A stretch of DNA of 64,000 nucleotides, taken from Bacteroidales bacterium UBA5515. GTDB taxonomy: Bacteria; Bacteroidota; Bacteroidia; Bacteroidales; P3. A model generated the notes under the pieces. It was given only the letters and a program-made list of their open reading frames with translations, did no database searches and was not told the origin of the DNA. The stretch spans positions 41,677-105,676 of the forward strand of contig DIOL01000023.1 in assembly GCA_002423895.1 (NCBI GenBank), read 5' to 3'. The position numbers were made by a program, and so were the translations under genes. Positions within the stretch are counted from its first letter, which is position 1. Each line of letters begins with the position of its first letter. Below are positions 23,751-32,103 of this stretch, piece by piece.

Positions 23751-23880
23751 TTGTCCACGAATTACACGGATTCTTGCTTTGGCAAGCGGCAAGCCAATAA
23801 GCACGAATTTATTTGCCGCTTTGAGTCATTCCCCTTTAGGGGTTAGGGGTTAATAAAGTGAAAAACTAAAAGTTAAAAGT
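23751..23880. repeat. Composite intergenic repeat (TCCACGAATTACACGG, TTGCCGCTT, CCCCTTTAGGGG)
   Basis: It contains a fragment of the TCCACAGATT family at 23754, a GGCAAGCGGCAAG / TTTGCCGCTT inverted pair, and CCCCTTTAGGGGTTAGGGGT at 23831-23850 followed by TAATAAAGTGAAAAAC. The second half is almost the same as 21605-21640 and 21688-21720. Confidence 0.7.
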
Positions 23881-23903
23881 GATAATTAAAACAAAAAAAT
23901 AAT

Positions 23904-24950
23904 ATGAAAAAGGCATTAATTACTGGGATTACTGGTCAGGATGGGAGTTTCCTGGCTGAGTTCCTTTTGGAAAAGGGTTATGAGGTTCATGGTATTTTAA
24001 GAAGAAGTTCTTCTTTTAATACTGGAAGGATTGAACATCTTTATCTGGAAGAATGGATTAAGGATATGAGTAAGAACAGAGCTGTTAATCTTCATTATGG
24101 GGATATGACAGATTCTTCTTCTCTGATTAGAATTATACAGTCTATTAAGCCTGATGAGATTTATAATCTTGCTGCCCAAAGCCATGTTAAGGTTTCATTT
24201 GATGTACCTGAATATACTGCAGAAACAGATGCTGTTGGAACTTTGCGTTTGTTGGAGGCTGTAAGGATTTTAAATATGGAAAAGCAATGCAAGATTTACC
24301 AAGCTTCTACTTCTGAACTTTATGGTTTAGTACAAGAGGTTCCTCAAAGTGAAACTACTCCTTTCTATCCTCGTTCTCCTTATGGAGTGGCTAAGCTTTA
24401 TGGTTTTTGGATTACAAAGAACTATCGTGAGAGTTATGGTATGTTTGCTGTAAATGGCATTTTGTTTAATCATGAGAGTGAACGTAGAGGTGAGACTTTT
24501 GTAACTCGTAAGATAACTCTTGCTGCTGCACGTATTGCAAAAGGTAAACAGGACAAATTATTCTTGGGTAATCTTTCTGCTCTAAGAGATTGGGGATATG
24601 CTAAGGATTATGTTGAATGTATGTGGTTGATATTGCAACATTCAAAACCTGAAGATTTTGTTATTGCAACTGGTGAATATCATACTGTTCGTGAGTTCTG
24701 TACTTTAGCTTTTAAACATGCAGGAATTGAACTGAAATGGGAGGGAGAAGGAGTGAGTGAAAAAGGTATTGATGTAAAAACTGGTAAGGTTTTGGTAGAA
24801 GTAGATCCAAAATATTTCCGTCCCGCAGAAGTAGAACAATTGTTAGGCAACCCTACAAAGGCAAAAACACTCCTTGGTTGGAACCCTTCAAAGACATCAT
24901 TTGAGGAATTGGTGAGGATAATGGTGGAAAATGATATAAAAATTGTTTAG
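23904..24950 (+). CDS. gmd: GDP-mannose 4,6-dehydratase
   Basis: A 348-residue extended short-chain dehydrogenase, the normal length for Gmd. The NADP loop is ALITGITGQDGSFLAEFLL at residues 4-22, followed by HGILRRSSSFNTGRI, the catalytic TSELYG near 133, YGVAK near 156 and NHESERRGETFVTRK (about 188-202), which is characteristic of GDP-mannose dehydratases. It converts GDP-mannose to GDP-4-keto-6-deoxymannose. The second fucose enzyme is at 25641, separated from it by repeats and a broken GxxExxY gene. The product is a nucleotide sugar for surface glycans, but no obvious fucosyltransferase is in the window. Confidence 0.97.
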   Translation: MKKALITGITGQDGSFLAEFLLEKGYEVHGILRRSSSFNTGRIEHLYLEEWIKDMSKNRAVNLHYGDMTDSSSLIRIIQSIKPDEIYNLAAQSHVKVSFDVPEYTAETDAVGTLRLLEAVRILNMEKQCKIYQASTSELYGLVQEVPQSETTPFYPRSPYGVAKLYGFWITKNYRESYGMFAVNGILFNHESERRGETFVTRKITLAAARIAKGKQDKLFLGNLSALRDWGYAKDYVECMWLILQHSKPEDFVIATGEYHTVREFCTLAFKHAGIELKWEGEGVSEKGIDVKTGKVLVEVDPKYFRPAEVEQLLGNPTKAKTLLGWNPSKTSFEELVRIMVENDIKIV

Positions 24951-24953
24951 TGT

Positions 24954-25076
24954 TTATCCACAGATTTGCACAGATTAACACGAATAATTTTTATTTTTAA
25001 TAGATATAATATAATAATCTGAGAAAATCTGAGAAAATCTGTGGGCAATAAAAAGAAAATCTGTGGACAAAAGATA
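24954..25076. repeat. Long imperfect palindrome, ATCTGTGGACA family
   Basis: The left arm TTTATCCACAGATTTGCACA and the right arms TCTGAGAAAATCTGTGGGCA and AAAATCTGTGGACAAA enclose TTTTTAATAGATATAATATA. It lies between gmd and the GxxExxY pseudogene. The same layout recurs at 25500-25632 and 30118-30325. Confidence 0.75.
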
Positions 25077-25091
25077 AATAAAAATAAAATT

Positions 25092-25477
25092 ATGCCTGAT
25101 TTATTAAATGATTATCCTTATAAAGAAGAAACTTATTATATTATAGGAGCTTGTATGGAAGTTCATAGAAGTCTTGGTAGAGGTTTCTTAGAAGCTATAT
25201 ATCAAGAAGCTTTAGAAATTGAATTTATTGAAAGAGGCATTCCTTTTGAAAGGGAAAAGCAAATAGATGTTTATTATAAAGATAAGTTATTAACTAAAAA
25301 ATATATTGCAGATTTTATTTGTTATGATGATATTATTGTTGAGTAAAAGCATTAGATGGAATTAAAAATGAACATATATCTCAATTAATAAATTATTTAA
25401 GTGCTACAAATAAGAAGATAGGATTAATAGTTAATTTTGGAACAGATAGCTTGCAATATAAAAGAATTGTTAGATAG
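25092..25477 (+). pseudogene. GxxExxY family protein, frameshifted
   Basis: From the ATG at 25092 (MPDLLNDYPYKEE) the frame encodes GFLEAIY, the GxxExxY motif (about residues 37-43), and ADFICYDDIIVE before a stop at 25343-25345. Downstream, another frame continues with ALDGIKNEHISQLINYL and GLIVNFGTDSLQYKRIVR to a stop at 25475-25477. One missing T in the run GTTGAG(T)TAAAAGCA would restore the expected IVELKALDGI. The gene is therefore broken at the predicted catalytic ELK segment, or else this is a sequencing error. Palindromic ATCTGTGGACA repeats flank it on both sides, just as the relative at 13734 is flanked by another repeat family. Confidence 0.85.
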
Positions 25478-25499
25478 TTTATAGTCTACAGATTTAATT

Positions 25500-25632
25500 T
25501 TTTTATCCACAGATTTACACAGATTAACACGAATTTGATTTCTGTTTTTTAATTTTAATAGATATAATATATTAATCTGAGAAAATTTGTGAAAATCTGT
25601 GGACAAAGGAAAAGAAAATCTGTGGATAGAAA
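25500..25632. repeat. Long imperfect palindrome, ATCTGTGGACA family
   Basis: TTTATCCACAGATTTACACA (25504 onward) and TGTGAAAATCTGTGGACAAA (about 25588-25607) form the arms, with a second ATCTGTGGATAG copy at 25618-25629. Two thirds of its bases match the copy at 24954-25076. It directly precedes the GDP-fucose synthase start. Confidence 0.75.
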
Positions 25633-25640
25633 TAAGAAAT

Positions 25641-26723
25641 ATGGAAAAGAATAGTAAGATATACGTTGCAGGGCATAATGGTTTGGTTGGTTCTGCTATA
25701 TTGAAGAATTTAAAAGATAGAGGTTATACAAATTTTGTTTTAAGATCATCAAAAGAACTGGATTTAAGAAATCAAACCGCTACTGAGGAGTTTTTTGAAA
25801 AGGAAAGACCTGATTATGTTTTTTTGGCTGCTGCACATGTTGGAGGTATTGTGGCTAATAATATTTACAGGGCTGATTTTATTTTTAATAATCTTCAGAT
25901 TCAGAATAATGTTATTGGCTCTGCATATAAATATGGAGTTAAGAAGCTTTTGTTTTTAGGTTCAACCTGCATTTATCCTGGAGATTGTCCTCAACCTATG
26001 AAGGAGGATTATCTTCTTACCAGTCCTTTGGAATATACCAATGAGCCTTACGCTATTTCCAAGATTGCTGGCTTAAAGATGTGTGAAAGTTTCAATATTC
26101 AATATGGAACAAATTTTATTGCAGTGATGCCAACTAATCTTTATGGTCCTAATGATAATTTTAATTTAGAAAGAAGTCATGTTTTACCAGCATTGGTTCG
26201 TAAAGCTCATTTAGGTAAATGTTTAATGAATGATGATTGGGAAGGTTTAGTTATTGACTTAAACAGATATCCAATTGAAGGAGTTGATGGAAATGCAAAG
26301 AAAGAGGTGGTTTTAGAGAAGTTAAATAAATATGGAATTACAGTTTCTGATAAAGGTGTTTCAATTGAGATTTGGGGAACAGGAAAACCATTAAGAGAAT
26401 TTCTTTGGAGTGAGGAAATGGCTGATGCTTGTGTGTTTGTAATGGAAAATGTGAATTATGAAGACCTTAAACCCAAAAACACTAAAGAGATTAGAAATTG
26501 CCATATAAATATTGGTACTGGAAAAGAAATTGCCATAAAAGATTTAGCTTATTTAATTGCTCAAAAGATAGGATTTAAAGGCAAAATTCGCTTTAATGAA
26601 GATAAACCTGATGGAACAATGAGAAAACTAACCGACCCATCAAAACTCCATTCCTTAGGCTGGCATCATAAAATTGAAATTGACGAAGGAATTGAAAAAA
26701 TTTATTCTTGGTACCTTTCTTGA
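25641..26723 (+). CDS. fcl: GDP-L-fucose synthase (epimerase/reductase)
   Basis: About 360 residues, starting at the ATG at 25641 (MEKNSKIYVAGHNGLVGSAI). An upstream in-frame ATG lies inside the repeat and is unlikely to be used. Signatures are AGHNGLVGSA (NADP loop), LAAAHVGGIVANN near residue 65, LFLGSTCIYP with the catalytic Ser/Cys near 107, and YAISKIAGLKMC (about 136) with the catalytic Tyr and Lys. It finishes GDP-fucose synthesis from the Gmd product. Relative to common homologues it has an insertion around residues 197-235 (DDWEGLVIDLNRYPIEGVDG), a form I associate with Bacteroidota. Together with gmd it makes a complete GDP-fucose pathway from GDP-mannose. Confidence 0.95.
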   Translation: MEKNSKIYVAGHNGLVGSAILKNLKDRGYTNFVLRSSKELDLRNQTATEEFFEKERPDYVFLAAAHVGGIVANNIYRADFIFNNLQIQNNVIGSAYKYGVKKLLFLGSTCIYPGDCPQPMKEDYLLTSPLEYTNEPYAISKIAGLKMCESFNIQYGTNFIAVMPTNLYGPNDNFNLERSHVLPALVRKAHLGKCLMNDDWEGLVIDLNRYPIEGVDGNAKKEVVLEKLNKYGITVSDKGVSIEIWGTGKPLREFLWSEEMADACVFVMENVNYEDLKPKNTKEIRNCHINIGTGKEIAIKDLAYLIAQKIGFKGKIRFNEDKPDGTMRKLTDPSKLHSLGWHHKIEIDEGIEKIYSWYLS

Positions 26724-26727
26724 TTTT

Positions 26728-26800
26728 ATTGTCCACAGATTTGCACAAATTTACTCGAATTTTTCTTCTTACTTCCCCTTTAGGGGATTGAGGGGTATGT
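26728..26800. repeat. Partial ATCTGTGGACA and CCCCTTTAGGGG elements
   Basis: TTGTCCACAGATTTGCACAA starts at 26730, and CCCCTTTAGGGGATTGAGGGGT lies at 26775-26796, a variant of the family seen five times between 19.6 and 23.9 kb. They separate fcl from the deacetylase. Confidence 0.7.
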
Positions 26801-26838
26801 TTTTCACTTTTCACTATTAACTTTTAACTTCTAAGATA

Positions 26839-27669
26839 ATGAATATTCTAACAATTGACGTTGAGGAGTGGTTTCAGTTTTTTGAGGATTTGGATTATGG
26901 GGAGAAGTATAAGAATTATGAGGTTAGGATATATGAGAATGTTGATAGGATTTTAGGTTTATTGGAGGAGAATGATATTAAGGCTACTTTTTTTGTTGTT
27001 GGGTGGGTTGCTAAGCGTTATCCTGATATAGTAAAAAGAATTGCTAAGGATTATGAGATTGGTTCTCACTCGATGAGTCATAAATTAGTCAGTAGTTTAA
27101 ACAGGAATGAGTTTTATAATGAGGTTAATTCTTCTGTTTCTCTGATTGAGGATTTGACTTCTAAAAAGGTAAGGGCTTTTCGTGCTCCTGGCTTTTCGAT
27201 TGGAAAGAATGAATTATGGGCTTTTGAGGTCTTGAATGATTTGGGTATTAGTATTGATTCTTCTTTCCTGCCTTATAATTTTAGAGTTAATATTTCAAAG
27301 ACTTATCCTTGCTTGATTGAATATAAAGGAATTAAGATTAAGGAGTTTCCAATTAATTACAAAAGAGTTTTATCTAAAGGAGTTATTTACAGTGGGGGAG
27401 GTTATTTCAGGTTCTTTCCTTATAAATTATTAAATTCTTGGATTAAGGATTCGGATTATTTCTTAGCTTATATACACCCAAGAGATTTGGATTCAAAGCA
27501 ACCACTTATTAAAGAAATATCATTTAATCAGAAATTTCGCTCCTATTATGGATTGAGATTTTCTAATTCAAAATTCCAAAAGCTAATAAAGGATTATAAA
27601 TTTATAGATATTGATTCTGCAGATATGCAAATTGATTGGGGAAAAGTAGATATTATTAAATTAAATTAG
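26839..27669 (+). CDS. Polysaccharide deacetylase (NodB homology domain)
   Basis: A 276-residue protein with the NodB fold of carbohydrate esterase family 4. Motif 1 is TIDVEEWFQFFED at the N-terminus, motif 2 is GSHSMSH (about residues 75-81, metal-binding histidines), motif 3 is RAFRAPGFSIG (about 112-122) and a later AYIHPRDLD (about 212-220) supplies the C-terminal histidine. This arrangement fits the DUF3473-type deacetylases found in exopolysaccharide loci. It lacks a signal peptide, so it would act in the cytoplasm or be exported in another way, removing N-acetyl groups from the polymer or from a lipid-linked precursor. It follows the GDP-fucose genes across a repeat-filled gap. Confidence 0.88.
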   Translation: MNILTIDVEEWFQFFEDLDYGEKYKNYEVRIYENVDRILGLLEENDIKATFFVVGWVAKRYPDIVKRIAKDYEIGSHSMSHKLVSSLNRNEFYNEVNSSVSLIEDLTSKKVRAFRAPGFSIGKNELWAFEVLNDLGISIDSSFLPYNFRVNISKTYPCLIEYKGIKIKEFPINYKRVLSKGVIYSGGGYFRFFPYKLLNSWIKDSDYFLAYIHPRDLDSKQPLIKEISFNQKFRSYYGLRFSNSKFQKLIKDYKFIDIDSADMQIDWGKVDIIKLN

Positions 27670-27821
27670 GAAATAACCTTCACTTTTTATGTAATATAAT
27701 TGATGAAGATTGGCCTATTGATAAAATCTATCTGCTAAAAATAATAGTCATACAAGTCTTATAATTAGTGACTTTAAAAGTATAGCGTTCAAAATTAATA
27801 TTATTTTAAACATTAAAAAGC

Positions 27822-27851
27822 TTGTTTTTTAAGAAACATATTGTATTTTTG
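27822..27851 (+). promoter_or_regulatory. Bacteroidota promoter for ompA-like gene
   Basis: TTG at 27822-27824 and TATTTTTG at 27844-27851 are 19 bases apart, 47 bases before the start of the OmpA-family gene. Confidence 0.6.
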
Positions 27852-27897
27852 CTCGTATCAAACAAAATGAAGTTTCAAAATTGAATATAAATTAAAA

Positions 27898-29148
27898 ATG
27901 AAAGAGATGAAAAAAATTATCATTACAAGTTTATTTATACTTGTGTCAGTATTTAGTTTTGCTCAAGAAGCAGAAAAGCAAGAATTAAAGCCAAACGAGT
28001 CATATCTGGTAGGTTCTTTAAAGGACAATTGGTTTTTTTCTGTTGGAGTTGGTGCTCAAACCTATTTAGGTGAAAATTATAGCACTGGTTCATTCTTTGG
28101 TCATATTTCTCCTGCATTTGATATTGCAGTTGGAAAATGGTTTACTCCTGTGATGGGAACTAGATTACAATTAACAGGATTTAATGCAAGAGGATACAAT
28201 TCTCTTCAATCTCCATATGTTTCTGGTAACCCTAATGATGATGGAACTTATGAAATGGGATTTGGTTATTTTAATCTTCATGCTGATTTCTTATTTAATA
28301 TTTCTGCTCAACTTGGAAAATATAATGAAAAAAGATGTTATGAATTAATTCCTTTTGCTGGATTTGGTTGGGCTGCAGTATTAGATGATGGTATTGCTGA
28401 TAACGAATTTGCTTTTAGTGCTGGTTTGATTAATCAATTTAGAGTAAATGAAAAATTAGATATCAATCTTGAATTAAAAGGAATGCTTGTTAACCAAAGA
28501 TTTGATGGCACTGTTGGAGGATTCCCATTAGAAGGAACAATTGGTTTAACAGCTGGTATTTCTTATAAATTTGGAAAAGAAACTGAATTTAAAGCAGGAA
28601 TCACTCCTGATGTAATAGCTGAAGTTGAAAAGAAAGCTGCTCAAAAAGAAAGTGAACTTCAAAACCAAAATGATGCTTTAAAGAATTCTGCTGCTGAACA
28701 ACAAAGAAAAGCTAATGATTTAAACAAAGCTTTAGAACAAGAAAAACAAAAGAATGCTCAACTACAAAAAGAAAACAACGATTTAAAGAATAATAAAAAT
28801 ACTTCTTCTACTAATAATAATGCACAACAAGGAGAATGTAAAGTTGGATTAAAAGTATTTTTTGAAATAGGAAAAACAACTTTAAATGATATGAACTCTG
28901 CTAATCTTGAATATTTTGCAAATAATATTAAGAATTCAAACAAAAAATATTCTATAAAAGGTTATGCTGATTCAACAACTGGTAAAAAGAAAGTAAACGA
29001 AAAATTAGCTAGCAAGAGAGCTCAAAATGTTTATAAACTATTAGTTGAAAAATATGGTATTAACAAAGATTTACTTTCAATAGATTCTCAAGTTGTAGAC
29101 CCTAATGGAGTAGATGCTAAATTTGTCAGAATGGCAGAAATTAAATAA
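27898..29148 (+). CDS. OmpA-family outer-membrane protein
   Basis: A 416-residue protein with a signal peptide (MKKIIITSLFILVSVFSFAQ, from a second ATG at 27907; the longer start at 27898 adds MKE). Residues about 35-245 form an eight-stranded-type beta-barrel. Residues about 250-300 are a helical, glutamine- and lysine-rich coiled coil (EKKAAQKESELQNQ, LEQEKQKNAQLQKEN), and residues 315-416 form an OmpA/MotB domain (VFFEIGKTTLND, YSIKGYADSTTG, LASKRAQNV) that binds peptidoglycan. It should anchor the outer membrane to the cell wall. It has its own promoter and a strong terminator. Confidence 0.9.
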   Translation: MKEMKKIIITSLFILVSVFSFAQEAEKQELKPNESYLVGSLKDNWFFSVGVGAQTYLGENYSTGSFFGHISPAFDIAVGKWFTPVMGTRLQLTGFNARGYNSLQSPYVSGNPNDDGTYEMGFGYFNLHADFLFNISAQLGKYNEKRCYELIPFAGFGWAAVLDDGIADNEFAFSAGLINQFRVNEKLDINLELKGMLVNQRFDGTVGGFPLEGTIGLTAGISYKFGKETEFKAGITPDVIAEVEKKAAQKESELQNQNDALKNSAAEQQRKANDLNKALEQEKQKNAQLQKENNDLKNNKNTSSTNNNAQQGECKVGLKVFFEIGKTTLNDMNSANLEYFANNIKNSNKKYSIKGYADSTTGKKKVNEKLASKRAQNVYKLLVEKYGINKDLLSIDSQVVDPNGVDAKFVRMAEIK

Positions 29149-29174
29149 GATATTTGTTAAAACAAATTGATTCT

Positions 29175-29213
29175 TAAGGGAGGATGATTGATTTCATCCT
29201 CCCTTATTTTTTT
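29175..29213 (+). terminator. Intrinsic terminator of ompA-like gene
   Basis: TAAGGGAGGATGA and TCATCCTCCCTTA pair perfectly (13 bp) around a 6-base loop, followed by TTTTTTT. Confidence 0.9.
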
Positions 29214-29372
29214 GTCAAAATTGGGCTGATGAATTTTGAATTTCATAATTCTTCCAACTTATCACTAACTTATAGAAATAAATTATGTACTTTTGCTCAC
29301 TAATACCAAATTAGACTTTTCTCTTTTGGTTATTGTTAAACAAATAAAGTTAATAAACTAAATTGTTGTTTT

Positions 29373-30116
29373 ATGAGAAGACTTTATATTTTAATTATTC
29401 TATTTTTTATTTCCTCCGTTAATTCTTTTTCTCAATCTGATTCTCTTTTCAATACTTCAAAATCAATCCTTAATAAAGGTGTTAAACATTTTGGATTTAG
29501 AATTGGGCTTTCAAAGAAAGATATTGAAAATGACAGATTCTTAACTATTGTTGATTTGGATGAGGTTAAGAATTTTAGTTATGAGTTGGCTCTTTCAGGC
29601 TCTTGGTTTATTGCTGAAAATGTTGCTTGGGGAGCAAAGGTTAATTATGGATTCAGTGATCAGAAATATACAATTTCTTCAAATCTACTTTCTCTTTTGA
29701 TTGAAGCCCAAACTTACAGTACCAATACTGCAACAACAAATTTTGAAATAGGAACAGGAGTTAAAAACTATGTGCCTTTTGGACCAGGGAATCGCTTTTT
29801 TGTTTTCAACGAAACCAATATTTCTTACAACTATATTTCTTCTCTAACAAGAGATGTTTATGATGGAGGTATGGATATTAAGAAATCAATGAAAACAACC
29901 CATGAACTAAGTCTTGGTCTTTCTCCTGGAGTTATGTATTTCTTAAAAAAGGGCTTTGCGTTTGAATTTGCTTTTAATCCAGTGATGATTTCATACAATA
30001 GAACTTTTATTAAGCAAGATGAAATAAAAAATGGAGGAGGCTCCGACTTTGCAATAGATTTTAAATTCAATATATTAAAGATATACTTTGGCTTTGCTTA
30101 TTATTTTGGAATATAA
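29373..30116 (+). CDS. Predicted outer-membrane beta-barrel protein
   Basis: A 247-residue secreted protein not assignable to a named family. It has a signal peptide (RRLYILIILFFISSVNSFSQ) and many alternating amphipathic strands, ending in KIYFGFAYYFGI, a terminal strand with aromatic residue as in outer-membrane barrels. A -7-like TACTTTTG lies at 29288-29295. It stands alone between the OmpA-like gene and a repeat block. I infer outer-membrane location, and the function is unknown. Confidence 0.6.
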   Translation: MRRLYILIILFFISSVNSFSQSDSLFNTSKSILNKGVKHFGFRIGLSKKDIENDRFLTIVDLDEVKNFSYELALSGSWFIAENVAWGAKVNYGFSDQKYTISSNLLSLLIEAQTYSTNTATTNFEIGTGVKNYVPFGPGNRFFVFNETNISYNYISSLTRDVYDGGMDIKKSMKTTHELSLGLSPGVMYFLKKGFAFEFAFNPVMISYNRTFIKQDEIKNGGGSDFAIDFKFNILKIYFGFAYYFGI

Positions 30117-30117
30117 T

Positions 30118-30325
30118 TTTGTTTATCCACAGATTCACACAGATTAACTCGGATTGTTCTAATATAGATAAAATCCTATTAATCTCTCAATCCTGAAAAT
30201 CCTGATTCTGACAAAAGAAATAATCCTATAAATCTGTGCAAATTTTAAAATTAAGCAATATAAAATTTGAGAAAATTTGTGCAAATCTGTGGACAAAAGA
30301 AAAAATAAATCTGTGGACAAATAGA
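30118..30325. repeat. Composite palindromic repeat (ATCTGTGGACA and AATCCTGATTC families)
   Basis: TTTATCCACAGATTCACACA (from about 30122), then AATCCTGAAAATCCTGATTCTG (about 30190-30211), then GTGCAAATCTGTGGACAAAA (about 30279-30298) and a second ATCTGTGGACAAAT (30309-30322). This is the only place where the two dispersed repeat families are nested within each other. Confidence 0.7.
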
Positions 30326-30337
30326 AAAATTAAATAT

Positions 30338-31582
30338 ATGAAAAGAATATTATTATCCCTGTTCCTATTATCAACAATCTTTCTTTCATGTGTTGATGAA
30401 AAATATTATAAAGAATCTCAAGAGTGCAATATATTGGTTTTTGATATTCAGGGACAAATAAATAACAGAATAATTGAAGGAGGAAAGACTGACACTGGAA
30501 TAGTTGAAGTAAGTGTTCCAATATCTTTGGATATAAGTAATTTGACTGTAATGTCAGCAAAGTATTCTTCTCTTGCAAAAGCAGATAAAGATGCTTTGAA
30601 GATAAAAAATTTCACCAATGAAGTTTATCTAAAACTTACAGCAGAAGATGATGAGGTTTCAAAGGTTTGGGTTATAAGAGTAAGATATGCTGATGCTCCA
30701 TTGCAATTAGCCTATTCGGATATGAAAACATGGACAATTGCAAAGGATGAAAATGGAAACGATATTAAAATTGGCTCAACCTATGCCTATTTCCCAGGAG
30801 AAACAAATATTTTCTCACCTTGGCAACACTCAGCTAAAGCAAACACCCTAACAGGTTTCTTTTCAGTTAATCCAAAGCCAGATGTGGTTTCAGCAGATTA
30901 TGCATCCATAGAAACAAAACTTTATCCAATTGGAGCAATGATGCATTCCGCAGTTGTTACAGGAGCATTATTTACTGGGAAATTCCTTTTCAACTACTCT
31001 CATTTGCCAAATGGCAGTGATCCCAATCCAAGAAAACTTATAAACTTTGGAACAGCCTTCTATAATAAACCTCAGGCAGTTAAATTCAAGGTTAGATATA
31101 GGCCAGGAATGGTTATGAAAGATGGAGATGCAAGAGATATTTTACAAAATGATGCTTTGGGAAGACCATACAAGGATTCTTGTGAGATATATTTTATGCT
31201 TCAAAACAGAAATATGGATAATAGCAAATATTATAGAGTTGCCACTGCATGGCTTAGAACAGGAGACTCAATAGGTAGCTTTGAAAATGAATCAGGCTTT
31301 GTGGAAATAACCCTTCCATTTATTTATGGTCAGCCATCGGCTCAAATGCTTTTAGAAAAACCATATATGAAAATTGGAGGAGCAAGAGGGGAGTTGGTTT
31401 TCTATCGTTTTGTTCAAAATGGAACAGGATTTGATAAAATTCAAATGAGTGAAGAATACGCGCCCCCAACAGCAAATGTTGATAATATAATTGTTGTCTT
31501 ATCCTCAAGTGCTTATGGCGATATGTTTTGGGGAGCGCCAGGCTCACGATTAGATATAAAAGACATAGAATTTATCTATTGA
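30338..31582 (+). CDS. PCMD-domain lipoprotein
   Basis: About 414 residues, starting at the ATG at 30338. An upstream in-frame start lies in repeat DNA and I discount it. A lipobox (LLSTIFLSC) gives a mature cysteine near residue 18. The C-terminal half (about 190-414), with FTGKFLFNYSHLPNGSD, GTAFYNKPQAVKF and VDNIIVVLSSSAYGD, matches the PCMD (putative carbohydrate metabolism domain) family of Bacteroidota surface lipoproteins. An N-terminal bacterial-Ig-like section precedes it (VSVPISLDISNLTVMSA). It is presumably anchored in the outer membrane and binds or processes glycans. The role is an inference from the family name and location only. Confidence 0.8.
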   Translation: MKRILLSLFLLSTIFLSCVDEKYYKESQECNILVFDIQGQINNRIIEGGKTDTGIVEVSVPISLDISNLTVMSAKYSSLAKADKDALKIKNFTNEVYLKLTAEDDEVSKVWVIRVRYADAPLQLAYSDMKTWTIAKDENGNDIKIGSTYAYFPGETNIFSPWQHSAKANTLTGFFSVNPKPDVVSADYASIETKLYPIGAMMHSAVVTGALFTGKFLFNYSHLPNGSDPNPRKLINFGTAFYNKPQAVKFKVRYRPGMVMKDGDARDILQNDALGRPYKDSCEIYFMLQNRNMDNSKYYRVATAWLRTGDSIGSFENESGFVEITLPFIYGQPSAQMLLEKPYMKIGGARGELVFYRFVQNGTGFDKIQMSEEYAPPTANVDNIIVVLSSSAYGDMFWGAPGSRLDIKDIEFIY

Positions 31583-31706
31583 TACTTTCAGCGTTAAAAG
31601 AATTCTATTTAAAAAACTATTTGTCTGATTTATATCTTAAAAACATTCCATTTCTTAAGCTTAAGAACTAATAAAATAAGCTTTAAATCTCATTAGACTT
31701 TATTTA

Positions 31707-31823
31707 AATCTGATATAATGCCATTATAATGTTGGTTTAATGGCATTATATTGGAAGTATAATGGCATTATATGATTGGTTTAATGGCATTATATGGAGA
31801 ATATAATGCCATTATATCAGATT
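31707..31823. repeat. 22-bp-period palindrome array, five units (core TAATG(C/G)CATTA)
   Basis: Five 15-bp palindromes of consensus TATAATG(C/G)CATTATA start at 31714, 31736, 31758, 31780 and 31802, exactly 22 bp apart, with 7-bp spacers (ATGTTGG, TTGGAAG, TGATTGG, TGGAGAA). The array is bounded by a 14-bp perfect inverted repeat AATCTGATATAATG / CATTATATCAGATT. A near-identical copy with matching 5' flank lies at 44191-44324. It follows the PCMD lipoprotein gene. Confidence 0.9.
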
Positions 31824-31988
31824 GTATCCTTATCTGAATAGTTTGAAACCTTATAATCATAGATTTATATTTGAGTTTAATGGAAGATATCTTTACATAA
31901 ACTGCGTTTATTTATCAATTCCAATTATAATACTTTAGTGCTATTTCCGTAATAAATAATATCTTTACCTAAAAATATATCTTACTAA

Positions 31989-32017
31989 TTGAAATATTTA
32001 AAAAAGTTGTATATTTG
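31989..32017 (+). promoter_or_regulatory. Bacteroidota promoter
   Basis: TTG at 31989-31991 and TATATTTG at 32010-32017 are 18 bases apart, 87 bases before the ATG at 32104. Confidence 0.5.
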
Positions 32018-32103
32018 TTGAAATAATATATTGGAGCTATTATGTTATCTAAATTACAATTGAAACAAACCTCCAAAAAGAATTTATATCAATAATAAAA
32101 ACT

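Larger units (their letters stand above)
31583..32103. other. Gene-free region with 22-bp palindrome array
   Basis: No gene seen in 521 bases. The first half holds the five-unit palindrome array described separately (31707-31823). The second half holds a promoter for the next gene (TTG at 31989, TATATTTG at 32010). Confidence 0.8.

Noticed and set aside
31614..31844. AAACTATT / AATAGTTT around the first 22-bp array as the same terminal inverted repeat as at 59861
   Set aside because: It is only eight bases, lies about 90 bases from the array on one side and is absent around the second copy at 44.2 kb, so I treat it as coincidence.
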